Shown here: positions 1 to 9,692 of the stretch, piece after piece
Layout: every line of letters starts with the position of its first letter
Position numbering within the stretch: position 1 is the first letter of the stretch
Assembly: GCF_014635025.1 (NCBI RefSeq)
Contig: NZ_BMCE01000002.1
Span: 62,001 to 126,000, forward strand
Reading direction: 5' to 3'
Source: Fictibacillus barbaricus
Lineage (GTDB): Bacteria; Bacillota; Bacilli; Bacillales; Fictibacillaceae
DNA: 64,000 nucleotides
Program-made: the position numbers and the translations under genes
The notes under the pieces: model-generated
The model's database searches: none
What the model was told of the DNA's origin: nothing
The model's input: the letters and a program-made list of their open reading frames with translations, nothing else

Positions 1-145
1 TTCTGTTTGCTAATTACTAATGCAAGTTTCATGCCAATTCAGTTAATTTTAAATATTCTGAATTAAATAGGTGTGACAACTCATAAAAAAACAAAACTTC
101 CTCTTCATTCGTTTCATTTTGCAACATCTGTTTTAATTTAAAACA

Positions 146-1978
146 TTATAGCTTATATTCTTTGATTTTACGCCAGAGGGTCGAACGGTCTATTCCAAGA
201 GATTTTGCGGCTTCTGATCTGCTTTTATATTGTTGAAGCGCACCTAGTATTAAATCTTTTTCATTCTCTTTTAGGCTCGCAGCACTAGCAGTAGTTTGGG
301 ACCTTTTCTTTCTAAGTTTAGGATAATAAAACGAAGCATCTTTAGCCCTTATGGCTGAACCTTGCTGAAGCAAGACGATTCGTTCTAAAACATTTCTTAA
401 CTCACGAATATTTCCTGGCCAGTGATAATCTTGTAATACTGAATAGAACTCTTTATCGATCTTTTCAATTTGCTTTTGATGCTGTTCATTAAATTGCTCA
501 ATAAAATGACCGGTAAGCAAGGGAACATCCTCTAATCTTTCTCTGAGCGGCGGCAGATCCAGTGAAAGAACATTTAAACGATAATATAAATCTTTTCTAA
601 ATTGTTTCTTTTCAATTTCGTCTTCGATGTTTGTATTGGTTGCTGCTATTATCCGTACGTTAACAGGGATGGTTCGTTGCCCTCCGACTCTCCGGATCGA
701 TCTTTCCTGCAGAACACGCAATAAATGAGCCTGAATTTGCAAGGGCATTTCTCCGATTTCATCCAAAAATAAAGTTCCGCCATGCGCCAATTCAAACAGC
801 CCTTGCTTACCACCTTTCTTTGCTCCTGTAAAACTTCCCTCTTCATACCCGAACAATTCAGTCTCAAGTAAATTTTCAGGAAAAGCGGCACAATTCACGG
901 CAACAAATGGACCGATTGCCCGGCTGCTTTCTAGGTGGATTCCTTGTGCAAATAATTCTTTTCCCGTTCCAGATTCACCTGTAATGAGTACCGTTGCATC
1001 TGTTTCCGCAAAGATCTTGGCCTGTTCTTTCGCTTCACGAATCCCTTGGACTTCCCCAATAATATCCTCCAGTCTGTACTTCGCTTCCAATCCGTTCTCA
1101 TGTAGTTTTTTTCGTAGTTTCATTTCCATTCTTTGCAGGTCTGTAATTTCTTTAAAATTGGACACTGCTCCAACGACAGTGTTGTTAAGAATAACAGGGT
1201 ATCGGTTAATAATGATTTGGCGATCTAGGATCTTTGCTACATCACCTATTTCTTTCTTACCGGTTTGCAGCACTCTCAGCATATCGGAATGTGGAATATA
1301 TTCTGTAATGTTCCGGCCGACCACATCTCCTTCGAGTCCCAAATATTTTTTGGCATTATTATTGGAGAGTGTTATTTTCCCTTGCTTGTCTACCGCGATT
1401 AAACCATCATGAGCAGAATCGGCAATAGCCTGTACCTGGTATTTTTCTTTAAACATCTCTCTCGTCACTTCGGTTAAATTCATTGCCTGGAGTACTGCCG
1501 AAACCATAGTATCCATTGATGGATGAACATAAAAGATGTTTTCATTTATCCGTTTTGCAATGGGAGGATTACTATCCCAAGAAGGAACAAGAAAGATTGT
1601 GTTTTTATTCGCGTTACCGAGATTAACAAATTCTTTGCTGCAAATTTCAAAATGGTTATGATACATCAGAAAATTTTCAGTGTCTAACCACTTTTTTTCT
1701 TCATCAGATACCAAAATGCAGAGATTTTTTTCATGAAGATTTTGTTCTTTGATCGTTTTTTCGAAATCACTTAAATGAATGGAAAGGGGTACAATTGGGA
1801 TAGAAAATGATTGAACTTCGTTTACATACGTTGAAGGAGTAATTAAAACAAAAGGGTTCATCATATGATCGATAATCGATTTTTTAGAATGGAAGAAAGC
1901 TGGTTGAATTCCATGTTCAATTAATAGTTGAGTAACGGTATCTTCTAGTGTTTTATTTAATTTATACAAAGCGATCAT
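146..1978 (-). CDS. sigma-54-dependent transcriptional activator (PrpR_N-PAS-AAA+-Fis HTH)
   Basis: Enhancer-binding activator of sigma-54 RNA polymerase, 610 residues. Order of domains: an N-terminal PrpR-type sensor region (about 1-175), a PAS domain (about 185-290), the AAA+ domain (about 305-535) with Walker A GESGTGKE, the sigma-54-contacting loop as GSFTGA instead of GAFTGA, and Walker [14 protein letters not shown]-terminal Fis-type helix-turn-helix follows ([20 protein letters not shown]). The ATG is preceded by AAGGGAG at good spacing. The gene stands alone: the next gene (sulfotransferase) is divergent and no obvious target operon lies in the window, so the regulon is unknown. Ser for Ala in the loop occurs in some functional family members. 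Family call is firm; the inducer is unknown. Confidence 0.93.
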   Translation of the reverse strand: MIALYKLNKTLEDTVTQLLIEHGIQPAFFHSKKSIIDHMMNPFVLITPSTYVNEVQSFSIPIVPLSIHLSDFEKTIKEQNLHEKNLCILVSDEEKKWLDTENFLMYHNHFEICSKEFVNLGNANKNTIFLVPSWDSNPPIAKRINENIFYVHPSMDTMVSAVLQAMNLTEVTREMFKEKYQVQAIADSAHDGLIAVDKQGKITLSNNNAKKYLGLEGDVVGRNITEYIPHSDMLRVLQTGKKEIGDVAKILDRQIIINRYPVILNNTVVGAVSNFKEITDLQRMEMKLRKKLHENGLEAKYRLEDIIGEVQGIREAKEQAKIFAETDATVLITGESGTGKELFAQGIHLESSRAIGPFVAVNCAAFPENLLETELFGYEEGSFTGAKKGGKQGLFELAHGGTLFLDEIGEMPLQIQAHLLRVLQERSIRRVGGQRTIPVNVRIIAATNTNIEDEIEKKQFRKDLYYRLNVLSLDLPPLRERLEDVPLLTGHFIEQFNEQHQKQIEKIDKEFYSVLQDYHWPGNIRELRNVLERIVLLQQGSAIRAKDASFYYPKLRKKRSQTTASAASLKENEKDLILGALQQYKSRSEAAKSLGIDRSTLWRKIKEYKL

Positions 1979-2282
1979 TTCCCTTACACTCCCTTCTTTG
2001 TTTTATAATTTAACATATAAATGCAAAAAAAAAAGAGGTTTGGTAAAGTATTCTTTTTATAAAGTCTGGCTCCTTGCCTAATGAGTACATCTAAAGCATC
2101 AAAAAAAATTATGTAATATTCTGGGCGAGAAAGATTATTTGACTATCTTTTTGCATAAAAAGGAAATTCAATGTATATTTTGGCTTATTTGCCGGATAAG
2201 CCCACATCGATGATCATAAACGGAATTTCTCCTTCCCTAACCAGTTGTACAAGCATATATATAAAATAATAGGAGGGAAAAA

Positions 2283-3053
2283 ATGAACCATACAAATAAA
2301 CTTGAATTGTCACCGTTCTTTGTGAACACTATTCCCAAAAGCGGTTCACACCTTTTAAGACAACTGCTGCAGGGGTTGCCTCAAGTTACACACGATTGGG
2401 ATCGGCACTGGTACTTTGAAGGTCATTCCAATCAGATTCAAGAACACCAAAATCGGCTTCAAACATTAAAAAACAATGAATGTGCGTTTGGACATGTTTT
2501 TTATTCAGATAAGTGGGCAGCGATGTTGAACCAGCTCGGCATGAAGAGGATGTTCCTGTATCGTGATCCAAGAGATGTTGTCGTATCGTACGTATACTAT
2601 GTGATGAATAAACTTCAAACGGATGTTTTTTACCCATATTTTTCTCGTTGTTCTACTCAACAAGATCGTTTCAGAGCCGTCATTGAAGGGTTCAAGGATG
2701 GGCCGTATCGACGGCCAGGCATAAACGAATGGTATGGGAGATTTATGAAATGGTCTAAAGATGAACATGCATTAGTTATTAGATTTGAAGATTTAGTTGG
2801 AGAAAATCGTACAAATGAGTGCGAGAAGATTATTAACTACCTGATTCCTTCTATAAAAGATGAATCAGCTGTCCGTTCTCTAATAGAAGGCATGAAAGCA
2901 AATGTAAAGCCAGAAAAGTCGCTAACATTCAGAAAAGGGAAAACAGGTGGATGGCGTGATGAGTTTGATGAAGAATTAAAGAATTTAACGAAAGAACATT
3001 GCGGGCAACTTTTAAAGGATTTAGGTTATGAAACAGCAGCAGATTGGAATTAA
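2283..3053 (+). CDS. sulfotransferase domain protein
   Basis: Predicted cytosolic PAPS-dependent sulfotransferase, 256 residues. The N-terminal loop IPKSGSHLLRQLL corresponds to the 5'-phosphosulfate-binding motif (PKSGTTW in classical enzymes). YRDPRDVVVSYVYY is the 3'-phosphate-binding region, and FRKGKTGGWRDEF near the C-terminus matches the conserved RKGxxGxW element. AGGAGG lies 6 nt before the ATG. It is monocistronic: an intrinsic terminator follows directly and the upstream gene is divergent. The acceptor substrate cannot be told from the sequence. Such genes are uncommon in Bacillus relatives, so acquisition by transfer is possible but unproven. Confidence 0.85.
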   Translation: MNHTNKLELSPFFVNTIPKSGSHLLRQLLQGLPQVTHDWDRHWYFEGHSNQIQEHQNRLQTLKNNECAFGHVFYSDKWAAMLNQLGMKRMFLYRDPRDVVVSYVYYVMNKLQTDVFYPYFSRCSTQQDRFRAVIEGFKDGPYRRPGINEWYGRFMKWSKDEHALVIRFEDLVGENRTNECEKIINYLIPSIKDESAVRSLIEGMKANVKPEKSLTFRKGKTGGWRDEFDEELKNLTKEHCGQLLKDLGYETAADWN

Positions 3054-3092
3054 AAAAAGTCCCAGCTTCCAATAGTGAAGCGGGACTTTAAT
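3054..3092 (+). terminator. intrinsic terminator after sulfotransferase
   Basis: AAAGTCCC...GGGACTTT stem with an internal GCTTC/GAAGC continuation, starting at the stop codon of the sulfotransferase gene. Confidence 0.8.
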
Positions 3093-3354
3093 CATCTTTA
3101 AGGCTTCCCCTCTGCAGAATAATTGTTGGTATATTGGGGAAATCGCAGATTGTTTTAATTCCTTTGAATATGTAGGATCATCTTCTAATTCCTCTCCCAA
3201 TGCCTTAACATTACAGGATTGGTCATGAACTCCTTAATATCCTGCTGTCTATTAAAGGAAGAAAATTCTGAAGGCTTTTGCTCCAAGGACTTAATTCTTC
3301 TTCCAGCTGCTTAGATGAAAGGGTTGAGTACCATTTGCATTTCTTTATCCATGC
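3093..3354 (-). other. decayed coding DNA, not identified
   Basis: No intact ORF. On the minus strand there are short protein-like stretches in different frames (for example a run with ALGEELEDDPTYSKELKQ and another with RQQDIKEFMTNPVMLRHWE) broken by stops. They look like remnants of one or two genes next to the epoxide hydrolase relic. I could not assign a family. Confidence 0.4.
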
Positions 3355-3733
3355 TTCAGTCCAATGAGCTTGATTTGCTCGAATACAGAGCCAGGCCAAC
3401 CGTGCGTGATGATCAACAATCGTAATCAGTCGCCCAATAGTTTGCGAGTTTTTTCATTGTTGCGAGCTGCACGCCTTGCGATGTATCCTCAACTGTTTCC
3501 TGATCAGGTCATCTTGTAGCGTTTATGCGCCTTCGCAAATCTATAAGTTCCGCTTCTGGAACATTCACATGAAACGGATGGATGGCTTTTTCGTCTTTAG
3601 GTTTTTTTATATCCTCTTTATTAGCTTTGTATGTTTGGGGATTCTCTTGCGAATTCCCGTTTTTGGCACTGGCATTAGTGCCGTCTATTATTAATCCTAG
3701 GAACAGAGCAAAAATTATCGCCAAACGATCCAA
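3355..3733 (-). pseudogene. epoxide hydrolase remnant (N-terminal part, with deletions)
   Basis: Relic of an alpha/beta-hydrolase epoxide hydrolase. The first 74 codons encode a hydrophobic N-terminus resembling a signal segment followed by HPFHVNVPEAELIDLRRRI, typical of the epoxide hydrolase N-terminal domain. After a frame break, DTSQGVQLATMKKLANYWA-like residues appear. After a loss of about 30 codons, LIITHGWPGSVFEQIKLIG is read, in which HGWPG is the oxyanion-hole motif. No catalytic nucleophile, acid or His region remains. The break positions are seen directly. Intact relatives are about 380-400 residues, so at least two thirds of the gene is gone. Confidence 0.75.
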
Positions 3734-3967
3734 TATCTGCTACTCATAAACAGTAACACTCCATTCGGAAGGATTTTTATGGTTCTCTTCCTGTAGGTTT
3801 CATCCCGAGTGCATTTATTATTCCATTTCCTCAAACATTCCTAATTGGTCGAAAAGCTCCTTTGAAAAGTTGAATATTATGATATGTCATGAGAGATGTT
3901 TAAAATAATTTACATTTATCACTACTTTTCCCTTTTGGCATACAAAAAAGGAAGCAAAAGTGTAAAT

Positions 3968-3996
3968 GAATACATTTTTTCTCAGCAACCATACTA
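3968..3996 (+). promoter_or_regulatory. sigma-G-type promoter of the first ger operon
   Basis: GAATA (3968-3972), a 17-nt spacer, then CATACTA (3990-3996). This fits the forespore sigma-G consensus (GHATR, 17-18 nt, CATWHTA) exactly and lies 31 nt before the gerA-type start codon, as expected for a germinant receptor operon. Confidence 0.7.
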
Positions 3997-4027
3997 AGTG
4001 TTGATACTGGTATAGGGAGAAACTTTG

Positions 4028-5563
4028 ATGGTTAAAAATGATACAGATTCAGATACAAATACAAACCAAAAACCTATAGTAAATCACAGTACTTTTAAAG
4101 AAGTCATAGATGCTGCCAAAAAATCGAATGATTTCAAAGAGATCAGAAAAAACATCTCTACTTCCATGGTATTCATTTCATACTTTAATACATTAATTGA
4201 TCGTGATATTATGCAAAAGGTTTTACTTCCCTATATCGCTGATTATGAACCAAGACAAAATGAAGTTTTAGACTTACATACATTTCAAAAAGACTTACCT
4301 CTTGAAGATGTCGTAAAGACGAGTGATATAAAGGAGATTGAAGATAAAATCTATAAAGGTTATGTACTCATTAAGTTGGAAAATGCATCAGATGAATGCC
4401 TTTTAATAAATGTAAGTAATTCATCTACAGGTATGAGACAATTTAATGAAACTGAGAACGAATTCAGTGTCACCGGACCAAAAATAGGTTTCGTTGAAAA
4501 TTTGGATATGAATATATCTTTACTCAGAAAAAAATTAAAATCTCCCCTGTTAGTTACTGAAGAGCTGGTTATTGGAACACTGTCAAAGACAAGAGTTATG
4601 ATGGTTTATTTAGACGGAATAACAAATGAAGAGCATATAAAAACGGTAAGAAAGAGACTATCTAATATAGACTTTGACATTGTCTGGGATGTATCTGCAC
4701 TTGATCAAATCATTAGTGATAATTCTAATACTCCTTTCCCTCTTTACTTAACTTCGGAGAGAATAGATAGAATTTCTTATACTGTCTCTAATGGTCAGGT
4801 TGCTATTTTTAGCGATGGCTCCCCCTACGCAATTTCAGGACCATGCACTCTACTCGATTTTTTCATTTCTCCCGAAGATTATTATTATAACTGGATTATT
4901 GGTTCATTGTTTCGTCTTATCCGTATTCTGGGGATTTTCTTTTCAATTTTCACTTCATCTATATACGTTGCGGTGGTCACGTATCACTATGAAATGATAC
5001 CAGGGGATTTGTTGGGACCGCTTATAAAAACCAGAGCAAATGTACCCTTTCCGCCATTAATAGAAGTGATTTTTTTAGAAATAACAATTGAGCTATTAAG
5101 AGAGGCGGGAGCTCGATTACCTTCTAAAATTGGTCAGACTTTAGGGATTGTTGGGGGTATAGTTATTGGACAAGCTGCTGTTGCTGCATCCCTGACGAGT
5201 AACATTTTGCTGATCATTGTAGCCCTTTCAGCATTGGCTTCATTTACAACGCCAATTATAACCATGTCCAACTCAATTCGTTTATTAAGATTTCCTTTTA
5301 TCATTATGTCAGCCTTATTTGGTGGACTGGGCATCATACTCGGAATCACAATATTACTGTGCCACCTGTTTAATTTAAAATCGTTTGGTACTCCTTACAT
5401 GGTTCCTTTATATCCATTTCGTATTAAAAATTTTAATGACAGTTTCCTAAGATTGTCTTATAAAAAAATAAACAAAAGGTCGGATTTTTTACACCCTAAA
5501 CTTAAAATGAAATATTCACCTAAAGAAAGGGAAAAGAGAAAGGAGGATATCAATGACGAATAA
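4028..5563 (+). CDS. GerA-family spore germination protein, A subunit
   Basis: A subunit of a germinant receptor in the spore inner membrane, 511 residues. A soluble N-terminal region (about 1-280) holds the GerA-family signature GPKIGFVENLDMNISLLRKK. A C-terminal membrane domain of several helices (about 290-460) and a basic cytoplasmic tail follow. ATG at 4028 has AGGGAG 8 nt upstream; a TTG one codon earlier is less well spaced. The following C and B genes overlap one another (A-C by 11 nt), giving order A-C-B as in B. subtilis gerK. The ligand cannot be inferred. A sigma-G-type promoter lies just upstream. Confidence 0.93.
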   Translation: MVKNDTDSDTNTNQKPIVNHSTFKEVIDAAKKSNDFKEIRKNISTSMVFISYFNTLIDRDIMQKVLLPYIADYEPRQNEVLDLHTFQKDLPLEDVVKTSDIKEIEDKIYKGYVLIKLENASDECLLINVSNSSTGMRQFNETENEFSVTGPKIGFVENLDMNISLLRKKLKSPLLVTEELVIGTLSKTRVMMVYLDGITNEEHIKTVRKRLSNIDFDIVWDVSALDQIISDNSNTPFPLYLTSERIDRISYTVSNGQVAIFSDGSPYAISGPCTLLDFFISPEDYYYNWIIGSLFRLIRILGIFFSIFTSSIYVAVVTYHYEMIPGDLLGPLIKTRANVPFPPLIEVIFLEITIELLREAGARLPSKIGQTLGIVGGIVIGQAAVAASLTSNILLIIVALSALASFTTPIITMSNSIRLLRFPFIIMSALFGGLGIILGITILLCHLFNLKSFGTPYMVPLYPFRIKNFNDSFLRLSYKKINKRSDFLHPKLKMKYSPKEREKRKEDINDE

Positions 5564-6644
5564 GAAATTTGCCCAAAGAATAGGGTGTGTTGCTTTGTCT
5601 CTTTTCTTGTCAGGGTGTATACCCAAAAGCATTATTGATGAAGTCTCATTAATGCATTATATAGGCTTTGATAGAGAGAAAAAAATGTTAAAAGCAAGTG
5701 TTGTGTATCCCAATTATGCTACTGAAGGTAATTCTACTCTTTTAACAGCTGAAGCTAAAAATCCATCTAGTCTACAGAATGAGCTTGGTCATAAATCCCA
5801 ATTCGAGTATGAAGTGGGCCAATTAAGGGTTATGATATTTGGCGACAAACTCAGTAGGTATGGTCTTGCAGACGTATTGGACACAATCTGTAAAGATCCT
5901 AAGATTGGTGTTATAAGAATTGTCATCTCAGATGGGTCTCCAGATTTAATCCTAAGAAAAACCCTGAATAAGAGTCCGCTATACCTAAAGAATTTAATTG
6001 ATAAAAGTATTGAAGATGAAGGTATTCCAGATATTAACCTCCATGTAATGTATGATCAATACTTTGGAAGTGGAATTGATATGTCCTTTCCAAATCTTAA
6101 AGTGGATTCTAAAGGAGATATTAAAATCGATGGAATGGGAATTTTTAAAGGTGATAAATTAAAATTTAAGATATCAGATAAAGAAGCCTTCTTATTAAAA
6201 TTAATGATGGACAGAAACAAAAATGGCGTATATAGCTTCAACTTAGACAAGAATGAACACAAAGGTAATATTGGAGTCAGAATTCTTTATGGAAAACATA
6301 AGGTGAAAGTCATCAAGGAAGGGAACCAAGAAAAAGCCAAGATGGATCTAACTTTAAATATAAAACTTGAGGGGTTGCCCAAGGGAGTCAAATTGGAAAA
6401 GGAAAGAGATCTTATTTTATTTAAAAAAGCCCTGCAAAAATCTATTTCAACCGAAGCGGAATCACTTCTTAAGGATTTTCAGGCAAATGGTGTAGATCCT
6501 GTAGGTTTAGGAAGAATATATAAAGTTAATCGCAGCAATTATTCTGAGCAGAATTTTTACAAAATGATTTATCGTAATATGAAATTTGATGTAAATACCA
6601 AAATTATAGTTAGACAAACTGGGGTTGGAAATATTGAAAGTTAA
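5553..6644 (+). CDS. Ger(x)C family germinant receptor lipoprotein
   Basis: C subunit of the receptor, 363 residues, anchored as a lipoprotein: the signal peptide ends in the lipobox LSGC at about residue 22. The remainder is the Ger(x)C fold, ending in the family's 'GxDPxGxG(R)xYK' type region (NGVDPVGLGRIYK). The AAGGAGG ribosome site lies inside the 3' end of the A gene and the start overlaps that gene by 11 nt, so translation is probably coupled. The start of the B gene overlaps its own end by 20 nt. Confidence 0.93.
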   Translation: MTNKKFAQRIGCVALSLFLSGCIPKSIIDEVSLMHYIGFDREKKMLKASVVYPNYATEGNSTLLTAEAKNPSSLQNELGHKSQFEYEVGQLRVMIFGDKLSRYGLADVLDTICKDPKIGVIRIVISDGSPDLILRKTLNKSPLYLKNLIDKSIEDEGIPDINLHVMYDQYFGSGIDMSFPNLKVDSKGDIKIDGMGIFKGDKLKFKISDKEAFLLKLMMDRNKNGVYSFNLDKNEHKGNIGVRILYGKHKVKVIKEGNQEKAKMDLTLNIKLEGLPKGVKLEKERDLILFKKALQKSISTEAESLLKDFQANGVDPVGLGRIYKVNRSNYSEQNFYKMIYRNMKFDVNTKIIVRQTGVGNIES

Positions 6645-7746
6645 CGTAGAAAAACATTTTCAAGTTTCAGCTTTTTTTACATTTTTTCTCATTCACTCTT
6701 CACAAACCGGTGTTGGAATTTTAAATTTCCAAAATCAAGTTATTAAAGGAGCCGAACAAGATGCTTGGATTTCTTTAATAATTACTGGTGTTATAACTCA
6801 TATCATACTCTATATTATTTTTAAGCTTTTAGATGAGGAAAACAATGACTTAGTAGCGGTTCATCACTATTGCTTTGGAAAAACAATGGGTAACATATTG
6901 TCTGTCCTGGCAATGATCTATTTCTGGTTAGCTTCTCTAACTGTTCTACGCGCCTATATTGAGGTCATACAAATATGGGTATATCCTACAATAAAAACAT
7001 GGCAACTTTGTATCGTGTTTGGACTTACATTTTATTACTTAATAAAAAGTGGCTTCCGTACTTTATCTGGTTTTAGTTTCTGGGGAGTTGTTTTACCTTC
7101 TTTTCTATTCTTTTTGATATATTTTCCAATGAAACATACCAATTATATTTATTTACTCCCAGCTTTTAGCCATTCCCTCAGTGAGCTATTTATATCTTCT
7201 AAGGCTTTTTCCCTGCTTTTTCTTGGTTTCGAGTGGATAGTGATTTATTATCCCTTCATTAGAAGGAATCCGAATTCAAAAAACATTTCGAAATGGGCAT
7301 ATTTTGGAAATTTATATACAATTATTGTTTATTTAATTGTAACTTTGATATCTTTCCTATACTTCAATCAAGAGGTATTACAGCAGTTACCATGGGCCAC
7401 TCTAATGATGGTAAAAATTGTGCACTTTTCCTTTTTAGAAAGATTTGAATATGCGTTCATATTTATTTGGTTGTTAGTCGTTATATCCCCCATATGTATT
7501 TCTTTATGGGCCTGTACAAGAATAATAAAAAGAACTTTTTCAATTCCCCCAAAAGCGTCTTTAAAAATGCTTCTTCTTGCAGAGATGATTGCTGCTATTA
7601 GTTTGCAAGAATTTAAAAGTATTGATCATCTTATTAATCTTACTTCTAAAGTAGGAATTGGTTTTGTATATTTGTATCTACCGCTCCTTCTTATTATAAA
7701 ATTGATTAAGAACAATTTTATAAAAAATAGGTTAAACAAAATCTAG
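6625..7746 (+). CDS. GerAB/spore germination permease family protein, B subunit
   Basis: B subunit of the receptor, an APC-superfamily integral membrane protein with about ten helices, 373 residues. FTFFLIHSSQTGVGIL near the N-terminus corresponds to the family's conserved first helix, and GAEQDAWISLIITG to the second-helix entry. Starts with TTG inside the 3' end of the C gene; a second in-frame TTG 9 nt later is an alternative. Last gene of the A-C-B receptor operon. In the family this subunit forms the germinant-binding pocket; the ligand is not predictable by eye. Confidence 0.92.
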   Translation: MEILKVNVEKHFQVSAFFTFFLIHSSQTGVGILNFQNQVIKGAEQDAWISLIITGVITHIILYIIFKLLDEENNDLVAVHHYCFGKTMGNILSVLAMIYFWLASLTVLRAYIEVIQIWVYPTIKTWQLCIVFGLTFYYLIKSGFRTLSGFSFWGVVLPSFLFFLIYFPMKHTNYIYLLPAFSHSLSELFISSKAFSLLFLGFEWIVIYYPFIRRNPNSKNISKWAYFGNLYTIIVYLIVTLISFLYFNQEVLQQLPWATLMMVKIVHFSFLERFEYAFIFIWLLVVISPICISLWACTRIIKRTFSIPPKASLKMLLLAEMIAAISLQEFKSIDHLINLTSKVGIGFVYLYLPLLLIIKLIKNNFIKNRLNKI

Positions 7747-8312
7747 TGAGAATCACGAGCATTGTTTTTGGGAGAGGAAATTCTCGCTTTTAAAATATTT
7801 TTCCAAATGCTTTTCTTAATTTTGAACTTAAAATCTTTATATTTCTTTTCTCCCATGTGTTTCTCAAGATGTGCTGTAGATCTTGTAAAACAGGTTCAGC
7901 AATTTTTGCCCATATTCAAAAGTATTAAAAGGAGGCAAAGTTGATGTGAAATATGAAATGAAAAGGTATCAGTCGAATATTCACATAAAAAGGTAGGATA
8001 TGAAGGTTGATAAACAACCTTCATATCCTAAACTCTTTCATACTTTTTTAGTTTTTAGACTATTGATGAAACTTTATCTTTTGGTGCATAACGTTTCAAT
8101 ACTTTCACCATATCCACGCATTAACTTACTAATAGGTAAGTGTCCTTTGGCGAGATTTATTGTCTTACCTCAAAAGAATGATTTTTCAATGAACGTCGGT
8201 AGTAGCACATTAATAGATAAAATGGTTAATTTCGGTAATTAAATAACTGTTTAACATTCCTGTAACTACATAAACTATTTTCCATAAGAAACTTCTCAAG
8301 GAGACGTGTATT
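7747..8312. other. intergenic region between receptor operon and GH18 gene
   Basis: About 570 bases without a convincing gene. Two short ORFs (7762-7944, 8000-8242) lack a good start context or protein-like composition. A strong AAAGGAGG at about 7928-7935 precedes only a 14-codon reading frame. The notable object is the perfect 15-bp hairpin at 7995-8029. Confidence 0.5.
7995..8029 (+). terminator. perfect 15-bp hairpin, probable terminator or processing stem
   Basis: AGGATATGAAGGTTG, a 5-nt loop ATAAA, then the exact reverse complement. It lies 250 nt after the gerB-type stop. No strong T-run follows, so it may stabilise an mRNA end rather than terminate. Confidence 0.5.
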
Positions 8313-9630
8313 ATGAAAAAAAAAGTAATGTGTATGTTTATAGTCATTGCTTCATTTTTATTTTTACCTGCTATTACGCAGGCACAAGTAATTTATGAAG
8401 TGAAATCTGGTGATACCTTAGACAAAATATCAAAACAGTACAAACTAAACAGAGACGAAATTGCAAAGCTAAATGGTTTAGCAAAAAATGCTCAACTCGT
8501 TTTAGGTCAAGCTCTTGTCATACCGGGCTCAAATTATTATGTGCAACCAGGTGAGTTTCTGGGAAATTGCTTACCGTCATTCCATTAACGAGGGAAACTT
8601 AATGCGAAATAATCAACTAAAAAGCAAAGTAATTGTCCCTGGACAAAAGCTAAAAATTCCTCACTCCAACCAAAAGAAAATTTGGACTGGAACTTATTTT
8701 GTTCCTAAGGATAAAAATACAAACCATTGGATTCTAAGTAATTACAGCAATACTCTATCAAGTATATTTGTTTTTGAGTATAAACCAGATTACTCTGGAC
8801 GTATCATTGGGCTAGAAGAAAATGAAGCTCATAAGCTCGCATGGAAACAAAACCTGCCCCCTTACGCCACAATTTCAAATTTAAGTGAAAAAGGTTTTGA
8901 TCCTGATTTAACCCATCATTTAATAAGTAATCCTTGGAGAAGACAAAATTTTATCAATAATATATATTCCCTTTTACACAGTAATGACTATAAAGGTGTA
9001 GTTATAGATTTTGAACAGGTAAGAGAGAAAGATCGTTCTAGCCTAAATCTATTTATAAAAGATTTAGCTAAAAGGCTGCATCCTTCTGGGATGGAAATAT
9101 TGATGGCAGTTCCTCCTAAACAAGGAGATAAAGTGCCTCTTCATTCTACAGCATACGATTACAGAACACTTGGGAAGTTCTTAGATAAGATGTTTTTAAT
9201 GACCTATGATTGGCACTGGCCTGGTGGTCCATCCGGTCCTATTGCTCCAATTGATAAAGTAAAGGAAACAATAAATTATGCAGTTTCTGTAGTACCACGA
9301 TCAAAACTTGGTATTCCACAATATGCATATGATTGGACTATTTCTGAAGAAAAAAAGGTTGGTAAAGCTTACTCAACACAACGTGCAATAGATCTATATA
9401 TAGGTTATCAGAGCCAGATTCATTACGATTTAAATGCTGCTGCACCATGGTTTCGCTATATCGATAAACAAGGAACTTTACATGAGGTGTGGTTCGAGGA
9501 TCCCCGTAGTCTCTTGAAAAAACTTCGACTAATAAAAGAATATAACTTAGCTGGTATGGGGTGTTGGCATCTCGGTTTAACCATGCCCCAAACCGAAGAA
9601 TTGGTATTAAATGAATTTAAAGTAAAATAA
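8313..9630 (+). pseudogene. LysM-LysM-GH18 spore cortex-lytic-type glycosidase, split by a -1 frameshift
   Basis: Resembles SleL/YaaH-type spore N-acetylglucosaminidases: signal peptide (about 1-24), LysM 1 (VIYEVKSGDTLDKISKQYKL...), LysM 2 (YYVQPG|SFWEIAYRHSINEG...LKIP) and a glycoside hydrolase 18 domain with the catalytic-strand motif GVVIDFEQV and later MTYDWHWPGGP. The first frame stops at 8588. The remainder continues in the +1 frame from about 8553, where GTGAGT reads as a PGDS/PGES codon pair lacking one base. Restoring one base gives one protein of about 438 residues. Start: ATG with AAGGAG upstream. It lies between a ger operon and cdaS, consistent with a role in cortex breakdown at germination. 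If the deletion is real, only a LysM fragment is secreted. Confidence 0.85.
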
Positions 9631-9643
9631 GTTAAAATCTATT

Positions 9644-9672
9644 ATGGGTGATGATATAGACATCTCCCTTTT
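9644..9672 (+). terminator. weak hairpin between GH18 gene and cdaS
   Basis: GGGTGATG/CATCTCCC (one mismatch) followed by TTTTAAAA. It could partly uncouple cdaS from the upstream gene. Confidence 0.35.
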
Positions 9673-9692
9673 AAAACGAGGTGTATATGGTC

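Noticed and set aside
984-1412. 142-codon frame antisense to the sigma-54 activator
   Set aside because: Lies inside a gene with clear motifs in every domain; shadow frame.
7762-8242. Two open frames (60 and 80 codons) between the receptor operon and the GH18 gene
   Set aside because: No good ribosome site, composition not protein-like, and the second overlaps the perfect hairpin at 7995-8029.
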